Source: DATLAN01 sp035527455
GTDB lineage: Bacteria > Planctomycetota > Planctomycetia > Pirellulales > Thermoguttaceae
Direction of reading: 5' to 3'
DNA length: 20,911 nucleotides
NCBI GenBank assembly: GCA_035527455.1
Contig: DATLAN010000697.1
Coordinates: forward strand, 1 to 20,911
The notes under the pieces are model-generated. The model was not told where the DNA came from and did not search any database. It worked only from the letters and a program-made list of their open reading frames with translations. Below are positions 1-6,609 of the stretch, piece by piece. Every line of letters begins with the position of its first letter. Position 1 is the first letter of the stretch. The position numbers and the translations under genes were made by a program.

Positions 1-195
1 ATCGGGCGGTTCGATGCGATAGGCCGGCAGCGAGACCATGGACAACTCGCGTGGCGGCACCAATTCCGGCGAGATGGGGTTCACCGCCTCATTCTCGTAG
101 AAATCGATCGCCTGGCAGCCGGCCAGAGCGACGAGCACGGATACGCCTATCGTTGCCAACAACGAAGTCCGAATCGGCGAGGACGGTGCGATCAT
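1..195 (-). CDS. Polysaccharide export (Wza-like) lipoprotein, N-terminal part only
   Basis: Partial gene that runs off the left edge; 65 codons are visible from the ATG at 195. Residues 10-27 form a lipoprotein signal with the lipobox LAGC (Cys27), so the mature protein should be lipid-anchored. After a linker the reading frame ends in YRIEPPD (residues 59-65), which matches the usual start of the poly_export (Wza/outer-membrane polysaccharide export) domain in planctomycetes. A purine-rich AAGGAAA lies about 10 nt upstream of the ATG. If the family call is right, the protein takes part in passing exopolysaccharide across the outer membrane. The call rests on signal peptide, linker and one short motif, so a different secreted lipoprotein is possible. 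Confidence 0.6.
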   Translation of the reverse strand, partial: MIAPSSPIRTSLLATIGVSVLVALAGCQAIDFYENEAVNPISPELVPPRELSMVSLPAYRIEPPD

Positions 196-499
196 GACGG
201 GAGTTTCCTTGCGGCGGCACGGTCGAACAACGTTTCAATCGTGCCCGAGTACGAAACAAGGCGGACGACAACCGGCTCAACCGTTTCAAGCCGTGAAGTT
301 GGCTGGTTTGGCGAAGCTAGGGAGAAAATCAGTGGGTCAGTAGCATCCCGGTATCCGCGCGGACCCCTAAAGTCCCTCTAGTCAACGTCATCGCAATAAT
401 CGGCAAAGTTCCGCTAGTACTTGAGAATGTCCTAAGATTCGCCAGAACAACGAATCCGGCAGAAGTCGTCCTTTGACACGCCTGCCCCTTCCCGGTATC
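196..499. other. Divergent intergenic region
   Basis: About 300 bases between the leftward export lipoprotein and the rightward small protein; it should hold both promoters. No convincing -35/-10 pair was found on either strand. Two similar 15-16 nt stretches containing CGTTTCAA occur near 226-241 and 278-293, about 52 nt apart, and could be binding sites or chance. Open frames here show no recognisable protein. Confidence 0.4.
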
Positions 500-790
500 A
501 TGTTGTCCATGGACGTTTCTGCTCGAAGCTGGAAGGGTTTCTTCTGCACTTGGCCGTCGGAGATCGCCCGGCAAGGTCTGCTCGTCACCTCGTTCGGCGA
601 GCAGGTTTCCTTTTCGGGTTTCATGACCAGCGAGACGTTTCTGCTGATCGAACGCAAGACACCCGACCCTGTGGGCGCGCGCGCGATCATTCTGCCCTAC
701 GACGAGGTGGTTGCGTTGAAGATTACCGACGTGCTGAAGCCCAAGGCTCTGCGGTCTTTCGGATTCGAGGGTCCGTCGGCGTCGGAATAG
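500..790 (+). CDS. Small conserved-looking protein of unknown function
   Basis: A 96-residue protein if read from the ATG at 500. Other possible starts are the ATG at 509 and a TTG at 473; none has a good ribosome binding site, so the start is uncertain. No signal peptide or membrane segment is visible. The middle (about residues 20-75) alternates hydrophobic and polar residues, with short segments such as GLLVTSFGEQVSFSGF and AIILPYDEVVALKI, as expected for a small beta-barrel or beta-sandwich. This is faintly reminiscent of Sm-like folds, but that is only an impression. It stands alone between a divergent lipoprotein gene and the DUF3467 gene. No function is assigned. Confidence 0.6.
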   Translation: MLSMDVSARSWKGFFCTWPSEIARQGLLVTSFGEQVSFSGFMTSETFLLIERKTPDPVGARAIILPYDEVVALKITDVLKPKALRSFGFEGPSASE

Positions 791-887
791 GGCCCGAATA
801 ATCCGCACGACCTACCTCGTCTGTGCATCTTAACCCCAGGAAGGCTCACGCTTCAGGGGCCCCCGTATTCTGCTGTGCTATCTTTTG

Positions 888-893
888 TATAAT
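888..893 (+). promoter_or_regulatory. Candidate -10 box upstream of the DUF3467 gene
   Basis: A perfect TATAAT preceded by TTTTG sits about 137 nt upstream of the DUF3467 start, in an otherwise GC-rich gap (791-1030). No good -35 hexamer is found 16-18 nt upstream, so this is a weak prediction. Nothing else was recognised in this gap. Confidence 0.25.
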
Positions 894-1030
894 CGATTAC
901 GTTCTCATCGGCGGTCCGCCGACCGGGCCCTGCAGAGGCCGGCAAGGCGACAATCTACGAACGTAATTCTCCGGCACGCCAGTTGCCGCGTCGGAATCGA
1001 GAAACCCTTATATGGAAAAAGGAGCATTCT

Positions 1031-1438
1031 GTGGCCAAATCACGCGAAGACAAGCCTGAAGAACAGGCCGAAACCCCCACTCCGGGGACCGAATCGGGTG
1101 CGACGGCCCCGGCACCCGCCAAGCCGCAACCGCAGCAGCGAGTCCAGGTTCAAATCGACGATTCGAACGTCATGGCGTCGTATGCCAATTTCTGCCGCGT
1201 CACGGGGACGCCTGAGGAGCTGATCATCGATTTCGGTCTGAATCCGCAGCCGTTCGGCGTGCCGACCGAGCCGATTCCGGTCAAGCAGCGGATCATCACG
1301 AACTTCTTCACGGCCAAACGGATGCTCCACGCCTTGACGTTGACCGTTCAGCGTCACGAAGCCACCTTCGGGGTCTTGGAGACGGACGTGCAGAAGCGGG
1401 TCAGGCCGGGCGCGATGTCGGCGCCGCCTCAAAGGTAG
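1031..1438 (+). CDS. DUF3467 family protein
   Basis: A 135-residue cytoplasmic protein. The GTG at 1031 is chosen because AAAAAGGAG ends about 6 nt upstream; an in-frame ATG at 983 would add 16 residues without such a site. Residues 1-40 are a low-complexity, Pro/Glu/Gln-rich leader. From about residue 45 the sequence matches DUF3467: MASYANFCRVTGTPEELIID, then a middle segment with PFGVPTEPIPVKQRIITNFF, then RHEATFGVLETDV near the end. The molecular role of this family is unknown. The cysteine desulfurase follows 75 nt downstream on the same strand with a strong hairpin between them, so the two may be co-transcribed. Confidence 0.82.
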   Translation: MAKSREDKPEEQAETPTPGTESGATAPAPAKPQPQQRVQVQIDDSNVMASYANFCRVTGTPEELIIDFGLNPQPFGVPTEPIPVKQRIITNFFTAKRMLHALTLTVQRHEATFGVLETDVQKRVRPGAMSAPPQR

Positions 1439-1459
1439 CACGCGCCGCGGCAGCATCGC

Positions 1460-1502
1460 CCGGACCGGAGGCATGGAACTCTCTCCAAGCCTTCCGGTCC
1501 GG
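1460..1502. repeat. Strong imperfect hairpin before the cysteine desulfurase
   Basis: The arm 1460-1477 (CCGGACCGGAGGCATGGA) pairs with 1484-1502 across a 6-nt loop, ACTCTC, with one bulge and one mismatch. It ends 11 nt before the ATG at 1514. There is no U-run after it, so it is not a typical Rho-independent terminator. It could be an attenuator, an mRNA processing site, or another genomic palindrome. Confidence 0.7.
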
Positions 1503-1513
1503 ACGGTGCCGGT

Positions 1514-2674
1514 ATGCGCAGCGGGAATCTGATGCGCTCGATCTATCTCGACTACAACGCGACGACGCCCATCGCCCCCGCGGTGCAAGAGTCGATGCTG
1601 CCGTTCTTGGCCGAGCACTTCGGCAATCCGTCCAGCGATCACGCGCTGGGCCGGGCGTGTCACGAGGCGGTCGAAGACGCGCGGGTGCGCGTCGCCCGGC
1701 TGCTGGCGGCCGATCGCGATGAGATCGTCTTCACTTCCGGCGGGACCGAGAGCAACAATCTGGCCATCAAGGGCGTCGTCCTGCACCATGCCCCCGCCGG
1801 CACCGGACACCTGGTCATCTCCACCGTGGAACATCCGGCGGTGGCGGAACCGGCACGGTGGCTGGAATCGCTCGGCTACGATCTGTCCATCGTCGGGTGC
1901 GACTCGCAGGGCGTCGTCGACCCGGCGGAGATCGACGCGGCCATCCGCGACGACACCGTGCTGGTCAGCGTGATGCACGCCAACAACGAGATCGGCACGG
2001 TCGAACCGATTCGGCAAATCGCCGAGGTTTGCCGTGCGCGCGGTGTCCTGTTGCACACCGACGCGGCCCAGACCGTCGGCAAGATCCCCACGCGCGTCAA
2101 GGAAATGGGTGTCGACCTGCTCTCGCTGGCCGGCCACAAGATGTATGCGCCGAAGGGAATCGGAGCCCTCTACGTGCGGCGCGGCGTTTCCCTTCAGCCG
2201 TTGCACCACGGGGCCGGGCATGAAGGGGGGCTGCGGGCGGGTACCGAGAACGTGCCCCATATCGTCGCGCTGGGACACGCGGCCAGTCTGGCCGAAAAAT
2301 CGCTGGCACAGCCCAACGACCACCTGGCCAGGCTGCGCGATCGGCTGGAAAAGCGGTTGCGCGAGGGCGTGGGCGAGCGACTGACCGTCAACGCCGCCCG
2401 GGCCGAACGACTGCCCAACACGCTTTCGGTGAATTTCGCCGGCGTCAACGGCGGCGCGCTGCTGCGGCGGATTCCCGAGTTGTGCGCCTCGACCGGTTCC
2501 GCCTGCCACAGCGGCTCGGAGAACCTTTCGCCCACGTTGGCCGCCATCGGACTTTCGCCCGAGTCGGCCCGCGGCACCGTCCGTCTCAGCGTCGGCTGGT
2601 ACACGACCGAAGACGAGGTCGACCGGGCCGCCAGCCTGCTGCTGGCGGCCTGGGAAGCGGAACGAACCACATAA
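1514..2674 (+). CDS. nifS: Cysteine desulfurase, NifS/IscS type
   Basis: A PLP-dependent class V aminotransferase-fold enzyme that takes sulfur from L-cysteine as a protein persulfide for Fe-S clusters and other thio-cofactors. Read from 1514 it has 386 residues, the usual family length; an ATG at 1532 (MRSIYLDYNATTP) is equally possible because neither has a clear ribosome binding site. Visible motifs: YLDYNATTP near the start, FTSGGTESNN (73-82), the PLP-contacting HTDAAQ (181-186), Lys209 in LAGHKMYAPKG as the Schiff-base lysine, and Cys331 in TGSACHSG as the persulfide cysteine. No scaffold (IscU/NifU) is adjacent, so the delivery partner is unknown. The TAA stop lies inside a 27-bp hairpin repeat. 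Confidence 0.93.
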   Translation: MRSGNLMRSIYLDYNATTPIAPAVQESMLPFLAEHFGNPSSDHALGRACHEAVEDARVRVARLLAADRDEIVFTSGGTESNNLAIKGVVLHHAPAGTGHLVISTVEHPAVAEPARWLESLGYDLSIVGCDSQGVVDPAEIDAAIRDDTVLVSVMHANNEIGTVEPIRQIAEVCRARGVLLHTDAAQTVGKIPTRVKEMGVDLLSLAGHKMYAPKGIGALYVRRGVSLQPLHHGAGHEGGLRAGTENVPHIVALGHAASLAEKSLAQPNDHLARLRDRLEKRLREGVGERLTVNAARAERLPNTLSVNFAGVNGGALLRRIPELCASTGSACHSGSENLSPTLAAIGLSPESARGTVRLSVGWYTTEDEVDRAASLLLAAWEAERTT

Positions 2675-2697
2675 AGCCGCGGCCGTTGGCCGCGCCC
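2671..2697 (+). repeat. 27-bp hairpin repeat (family A), copy 1
   Basis: ATAAAGCCGCG followed by GCCGTTGGCCGCGCCC. The core GCGGCC-GTT-GGCCGC is a 6-bp stem with a 3-nt loop. Bases 2-4 of the repeat are the TAA stop codon of the cysteine desulfurase. Other copies are at 2698, 2769 (partial), 2794, 4004 and 13999. Confidence 0.85.
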
Positions 2698-2723
2698 ATA
2701 AAGCCGCGGCCGTTGGCCGCGCC
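2698..2723 (+). repeat. Family A hairpin repeat, copy 2
   Basis: Direct tandem duplicate of the preceding copy, identical over 26 bases, with no spacer between them. Confidence 0.85.
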
Positions 2724-2768
2724 TTGTCCAAGGCGTCGATGGACACGACGATCCATCGCGCATTGGTC

Positions 2769-2786
2769 GGGCGCGACCAACGGTCG
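2769..2786 (-). repeat. Family A hairpin repeat, partial copy 3
   Basis: On the minus strand this carries the core CGACCGTTGGTCGCGCCC, but the ATAAAGCCG end is replaced by an unrelated T-rich sequence. It is oriented toward the cysteine desulfurase, opposite to copies 1 and 2. Confidence 0.7.
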
Positions 2787-2793
2787 TTTTGCC

Positions 2794-2820
2794 GGGCGCG
2801 ACCAACGGTCGCGGCTTTAT
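2794..2820 (-). repeat. Family A hairpin repeat, copy 4
   Basis: A full 27-bp copy on the minus strand with core GCGACC-GTT-GGTCGC. It begins 20 nt beyond the stop of the ThuA-like gene, so it lies 3' of that gene in the same orientation as the other copies relative to theirs. Confidence 0.85.
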
Positions 2821-2840
2821 AAACGCAGCGACGGCCGGCG

Positions 2841-3857
2841 TCAGAGCTTGTGATCTGCCGGCTTCAGGCCCGGCTTGTGGTTGTCGAAGCCGATCGGGCT
2901 GGGATCGTACTTGCCGATGATGTCGACCTTGCTGCGTTCGGGAATCTGATCCTCCATCCCCAGACACCAGTAGCAGCCGTTGACCAGCAGGCGGCGGAAG
3001 CCTTCGCTCACCAGGTCGCCCCCGTGGCCCATGGTGGTCGTGAAGACCCGCGCGGCCTTGCCCGACGTGCCCGTGTACGTCTTCAGCCAGGCCACGGGCA
3101 CCGGTCCCTTTTCCGGGTTCGGTTGGTCCTCGGGGTTCATTCCCGAAAGGACCAGCCCCATGATCAGCGGCTTGCTGTCGCCGAAGAGCGTCGTGATTCC
3201 GTAGACGTCCGAAGGGCCCCAGATGTCTTCGCAGCCTTTGACGATCGGATGGTCTTCCATGCCCTTGGCGACCACGCCGCGCGTGCTTTCCCGCTGGTGA
3301 CCGCCGTAGTGGCTGATCCAGGTTTCGCCCAGGACCTCGCGACCCCAGCCGCCTTTGGACTCGCCGCTGCGGAAACTGTATTTCGCGTAGGGGCTGTCGT
3401 TGAGCTTGCGGTAGTTGAACGCGTGCGTCGCCGTTCTCAAACCCATGATCGGCTTGCCCGAGTTGGTGTAATCGACGATGTGTTTCATCTGCTCGTCGGG
3501 CAGCTCGCGGAAGCGGGTGAACATGATCATCAGGTCGGCCGAATCGAGTGCCTCCAGCCCGGGAATGTTGTCGACCGTTTGGGGATCGATCTCGCCGGTC
3601 TCCTTGTTGATGGCGAAGAGCATCGTACACTTGAAGCCGTGGTGTACGGCCAGGATCTTGGCCAACTGGGGCATGCCTTCTTCCGAGCGGTATTCCTCGT
3701 CGCCGGTAACCAGGACGATGTGCTTGCCTTTGCCGGGACCGTCCTGACCTTCGTAAACGATCCAGCGATCATCGGCCCTAAGCTGGCTGCCCAGCAGGCA
3801 GGTCAGCCCTACGAACGCCAAGGTTCGGAGTTTCATTGCGTGGTTCATCTTTCGCAT
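2841..3857 (-). CDS. Secreted ThuA-like domain protein
   Basis: A 338-residue protein with an N-terminal signal peptide (basic, then hydrophobic to about residue 30: LAFVGLTCLLGSQLRA). The ATG at 3857 is chosen because GAAAGGA lies 6 nt upstream; the open frame starts eight codons earlier with no such site. The mature part is a ThuA-like (class I glutamine-amidotransferase-like fold) domain: HIVLVTGDEEY near its start, LMIMFTRFRELPDEQM and GKPIMGLRTATHAF in the middle, and GHGGDLVSEGFRRLLVNGCY near the end. ThuA is linked to trehalose use in rhizobia, but many secreted planctomycete members have no known activity. It has its own upstream region with tandem repeats, so it is probably transcribed apart from the lipoamide dehydrogenase gene upstream. 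Confidence 0.85.
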   Translation of the reverse strand: MRKMNHAMKLRTLAFVGLTCLLGSQLRADDRWIVYEGQDGPGKGKHIVLVTGDEEYRSEEGMPQLAKILAVHHGFKCTMLFAINKETGEIDPQTVDNIPGLEALDSADLMIMFTRFRELPDEQMKHIVDYTNSGKPIMGLRTATHAFNYRKLNDSPYAKYSFRSGESKGGWGREVLGETWISHYGGHQRESTRGVVAKGMEDHPIVKGCEDIWGPSDVYGITTLFGDSKPLIMGLVLSGMNPEDQPNPEKGPVPVAWLKTYTGTSGKAARVFTTTMGHGGDLVSEGFRRLLVNGCYWCLGMEDQIPERSKVDIIGKYDPSPIGFDNHKPGLKPADHKL

Positions 3858-3895
3858 GGTGGTTCCTTTCGTCTCGAACAATCGGTCATTTACTC

Positions 3896-3932
3896 GAACT
3901 TCACAATGATATGCGTGAACGTCACAATGATA
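3896..3932. promoter_or_regulatory. Tandem 16-bp direct repeats upstream of the ThuA-like gene
   Basis: GAACTTCACAATGATA (3896-3911) and GAACGTCACAATGATA (3917-3932) differ at one base and have a 21-bp centre-to-centre spacing, two helical turns. The upstream copy contains the candidate -10 box of the ThuA-like gene. This geometry suits a regulator bound to one face of the DNA. The regulator is unknown. Confidence 0.5.
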
Positions 3933-3955
3933 GCCTAGGGCGTTTCTGGGTGCAA
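3927..3955 (-). promoter_or_regulatory. Candidate sigma70-type promoter of the ThuA-like gene
   Basis: On the minus strand TTGCAC (3955-3950), a 17-nt spacer, and TATCAT (3932-3927; 5 of 6 to consensus). Transcription would start near 3920, giving a leader of about 60 nt. The -35 matches only 3 of 6, so this is tentative. Confidence 0.35.
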
Positions 3956-4003
3956 CAAATTCGGTCGGCGACCGGGAATTCGATGTTGTGGGGGGCTGTT
4001 TCG

Positions 4004-4030
4004 GGGCGCGACCACCGGTCGCGGCTTTAT
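4004..4030 (-). repeat. Family A hairpin repeat, copy 5
   Basis: A full copy on the minus strand, ATAAAGCCGCGACC then GGTGGTCGCGCCC. Its bases 2-4 are the TAA stop codon of the lipoamide dehydrogenase gene, the same register as at the cysteine desulfurase and thymidylate synthase genes. Confidence 0.85.
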
Positions 4031-5445
4031 CGCTTCGGACGGTAGATATCGGTGGCGGTGCCGAAATGGACTTCGGCGGCGGCGGACAGGGTCTCGCTGA
4101 GCGTGGGATGCGGGTGGATCGTGCCGGCCAAATCGCGGGCGGTCGCGCCCATCTCGATGGCCAGAACGGCCTCGGCGATCAATTCGCCCGCTTGGGGGCC
4201 GACGATTCCGCACCCGAGCACGCGATCGTTGTCCGGGTCGATCAGCCACTTGGTCATTCCCTCGGTCCGTCCGGCGGCCTGCGCGCGACCGCTGGCCATC
4301 CACGGGAACCGGGCGACCCGCACCGTGCGGCCTTGCGCCCGGGCCTGCGTCTCGGTCAGCCCGGCCCAGGCGATTTCCGGATCGGTGAAGACCACCGCCG
4401 GGATGGCCCGGGGCTCGAACGACGACGGCTCGCCGGCGAGAACCTCGACGGCCACCTTGCCCTCGCGGGCCGCCTTGTGGGCGAGCATCGGCTGGCCGGC
4501 CAGATCGCCGATGGCGAAGATCCGCCGGTCGGCCGTGCGTCGCCGGGAATCGACCTCGACGAACCCCTGGGCATCCAGTTCGACCTCGGTATTCTCCAAT
4601 CCCAAGCCGTCGCTGTTGGGGCGCCGTCCCACGGCGAGCAACACGCGGCTGAAACGGCGAACCGGTTCGTCCACGTCGCCTTCGCACGTCACTTCGATGG
4701 AATCCTCTTCGTCGGCCATCGCGACGACCTTGGTGTTGAGATGGACGGCCTCGAAGCGGCTTTCGAGTTGCTTCTGCATCGGCCGGACCAGATCGCGGTC
4801 GGTGCCCGGCAACAGGCCGTCAGTCATTTCGACCACCGAGACGCGGCTTCCCAGCGCGGCGTAAACGGTGCCCAACTCCAGGCCGATGTACCCGCCGCCG
4901 ACGACCAGCAGCGACCGGGGCACGTCGGGCAGGGCCAGCGCGCTGGTCGAGTCCATCACGCGGTGCGTCGGCAACTCCATGCCCGGTATCTTCGTCGGGC
5001 GGGAACCGGTGGCCAGAATGCAGTGCTCGAACTCGACGCGATCGTCCTCCGCCGGCGGTTGCCCGGCGACCGGTTCCAGCCGCAGCGTCTGCGAATTCTC
5101 GAACCTCGCCCGGGCGCGAAGCACTTGGACGTTGCGTCGGCCGGCGAGCTGCTTCAGGCCGCCGGATAGGGCACCGATGATCTGGTCTTTGCGGGCTCGC
5201 AGGGCATCGACGTCGATCGCCGGCTCGGCGAAGGCGACGCCCCAATCGGCCAGGTGACGCGCCTCGGCGATGGTTTTGGCGACGTGCAGCAACGCCTTGG
5301 AAGGGATGCACCCTCGCAGCAGGCAGACGCCGCCCAAACGGGGTTCGAGATCAATCAGCGTGACTTGCATCCCGAGATCGGCGGCCAGGAACGCGGCGGC
5401 GTAACCACCCGGCCCGCCACCGACGACGGCTAGTTGGGTTTGCAT
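4027..5445 (-). CDS. lpdA: Dihydrolipoyl dehydrogenase (E3)
   Basis: FAD-dependent pyridine nucleotide-disulfide oxidoreductase that reoxidises dihydrolipoamide in 2-oxoacid dehydrogenase or glycine cleavage complexes and makes NADH. Length is 472 residues, normal for E3, from the ATG at 5445 (MQTQLAVVGGGPGGY); the longer open frame upstream is not needed. Motifs: FAD fold GGGPGGYAAA (9-18), redox disulfide Cys41-Cys46 in GGVCLLRGCIPSK, NAD fold VVGGGYIGLELG (about 180), FAIGDLAG near residue 315, and the C-terminal His446/Glu451 pair in HPHPTLSE. No E1 or E2 gene is present, so its complex is encoded elsewhere. It lies 77 nt after the FIST gene on the same strand and has no clear ribosome binding site. 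The stop codon is inside a family A repeat. Confidence 0.93.
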   Translation of the reverse strand: MQTQLAVVGGGPGGYAAAFLAADLGMQVTLIDLEPRLGGVCLLRGCIPSKALLHVAKTIAEARHLADWGVAFAEPAIDVDALRARKDQIIGALSGGLKQLAGRRNVQVLRARARFENSQTLRLEPVAGQPPAEDDRVEFEHCILATGSRPTKIPGMELPTHRVMDSTSALALPDVPRSLLVVGGGYIGLELGTVYAALGSRVSVVEMTDGLLPGTDRDLVRPMQKQLESRFEAVHLNTKVVAMADEEDSIEVTCEGDVDEPVRRFSRVLLAVGRRPNSDGLGLENTEVELDAQGFVEVDSRRRTADRRIFAIGDLAGQPMLAHKAAREGKVAVEVLAGEPSSFEPRAIPAVVFTDPEIAWAGLTETQARAQGRTVRVARFPWMASGRAQAAGRTEGMTKWLIDPDNDRVLGCGIVGPQAGELIAEAVLAIEMGATARDLAGTIHPHPTLSETLSAAAEVHFGTATDIYRPKR

Positions 5446-5510
5446 GGGGGTTGGGCTTCTGGTCGAGTTTGCGGTTGTGCGTGCTGTTCGATTGTGCGTG
5501 CTGGTTGCGA

Positions 5511-5524
5511 AGCCGCGAGCGGCT
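5511..5524 (-). repeat. Hairpin overlapping the FIST gene stop codon
   Basis: AGCCG-CTCG-CGGCT on the minus strand, a 5-bp stem with a tetraloop. It includes the last two bases of the TAG stop. There is no U-run, so it is not a classic terminator. Just downstream, TTGTGCGTGCTG occurs twice, 17 nt apart (5475 and 5492, plus-strand reading), before the lipoamide dehydrogenase start. Confidence 0.55.
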
Positions 5525-6599
5525 ATTGGGCGATGATGGTGAACATGACGTGCCAACCGCCGCCGCCGCTGAGGACGTTGGGGTCTTTCTCGCTGACGTC
5601 CAGGGGGCCGATCTCGCCGGCACAATAGCAGCCGAACAGCGGGAGTTCCTTCCCGAGGGCCTCTTGCATGGCGGCAAGTTCGTCGTCCATGTTATCGAGT
5701 TTCCCGCGCCGGCCGGCACAATCAAAGGCCAGCGCGGCCACCGGCTTGCCCTTCATCGCGGCCAGCGCTTCGGCGGCGGCGTCCTTGGCCGTGCTGATTA
5801 CCGCGTCGTTGTCCTTGGCCTGGCGTCCGGCGAGCGTCACCTGGAAGTCGCCCGAGAGCATCAACGCCACGGCGCTGTCCTGGTGCATTTGGCCGCGGAA
5901 GTAGACGAACGTCTGTCCGGCGTTCTTGTTGACCGACCCGCCGGTGATGGGGAACTTCTTGCCGGTCGCTCGCTGCGCCCCCTCGACGATGTACTGGTTC
6001 TTGGGCGAATGGGCGTCGGGGATGACGATCAGCAGTCGGTCCTGCGGCGTCTTGCGGAGCTTGCCGACCAGCTTGGCCCCGGCGACGTGCAGCCGCCTTT
6101 CGATCTCGGCCTGGTGCTCTTCGAGGATCAGCTTCGAGGTTCCCATCTCGGTCACCAGCGCGGCGGCCACCGAGATCCCCTCCCCGCCGATTCCCAGCAG
6201 GCAGACCGAGTCGAAATCGCTGCACCCGGCCTGGGTGAACGCGCCGTAGGTGGCCCCGCCCAGGACGACGTCGCGGCGAATCACCGAGCAGACGCCCGCC
6301 AGCAGTTTCTCCTTGTACTCCCGGTCCTCGAAGCACTCGGCGACGATCACGGCCTTTAGCGGCGCGTCGCCCATGGCCTCCCGGAGCGCCTCGGCGGCCG
6401 CCTTGCCCGCGGCTGCGGGGTTCTCGTCTTCGTCCTCGACCATCACGGATCTGATGACGATGTTTCCGCCGGCTTTCGGCGCGGACGAGGACCAGGCATC
6501 GTCCGCGGCGGCGGCCTTTTCGACACTCGCGTGCAGACCGATCATCACAATCAGCGCTTGCGCAAGAACAACTTGTACGCGAGGGTGGCAACGGGTCAT
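5523..6599 (-). CDS. Exported FIST N/C domain protein
   Basis: A 358-residue protein with an apparent signal peptide (hydrophobic core VVLAQALIVMIGL, likely cleavage after AAA near residue 31). The ATG at 6599 has AGGAG 7 nt upstream. The rest matches the FIST N domain (about 40-230; NIVIRSVMVEDEDEN, VVLGGATYGAFTQ) and the FIST C domain (about 240-355; ending with ELPLFGCYCAGEIGP). FIST was defined as a sensory input domain, proposed to bind small ligands such as amino acids, usually in cytoplasmic or membrane signalling proteins. Here there is no output domain and the protein seems to leave the cytoplasm. It starts 10 nt after the CBM9-like gene stop, so the two are almost surely co-transcribed. 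Confidence 0.8.
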   Translation of the reverse strand: MTRCHPRVQVVLAQALIVMIGLHASVEKAAAADDAWSSSAPKAGGNIVIRSVMVEDEDENPAAAGKAAAEALREAMGDAPLKAVIVAECFEDREYKEKLLAGVCSVIRRDVVLGGATYGAFTQAGCSDFDSVCLLGIGGEGISVAAALVTEMGTSKLILEEHQAEIERRLHVAGAKLVGKLRKTPQDRLLIVIPDAHSPKNQYIVEGAQRATGKKFPITGGSVNKNAGQTFVYFRGQMHQDSAVALMLSGDFQVTLAGRQAKDNDAVISTAKDAAAEALAAMKGKPVAALAFDCAGRRGKLDNMDDELAAMQEALGKELPLFGCYCAGEIGPLDVSEKDPNVLSGGGGWHVMFTIIAQ

Positions 6600-6609
6600 G
6601 GAAATGCTC

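Noticed and set aside
89..289. 66-residue minus-strand frame overlapping the export lipoprotein start
   Set aside because: It is Arg-rich and out of frame with the lipoprotein reading, which has a lipobox and an expected motif.
1040..2746. 568-residue minus-strand open frame opposite the cysteine desulfurase and DUF3467 genes
   Set aside because: It is antisense to two well-supported genes, is rich in Arg, Gly and Gln, and shows no protein motif; typical of GC-rich shadow frames.
2671..2820. CRISPR array at the clustered repeats
   Set aside because: The copies are in both orientations, two abut without a spacer, and spacing is irregular; there are no cas genes.
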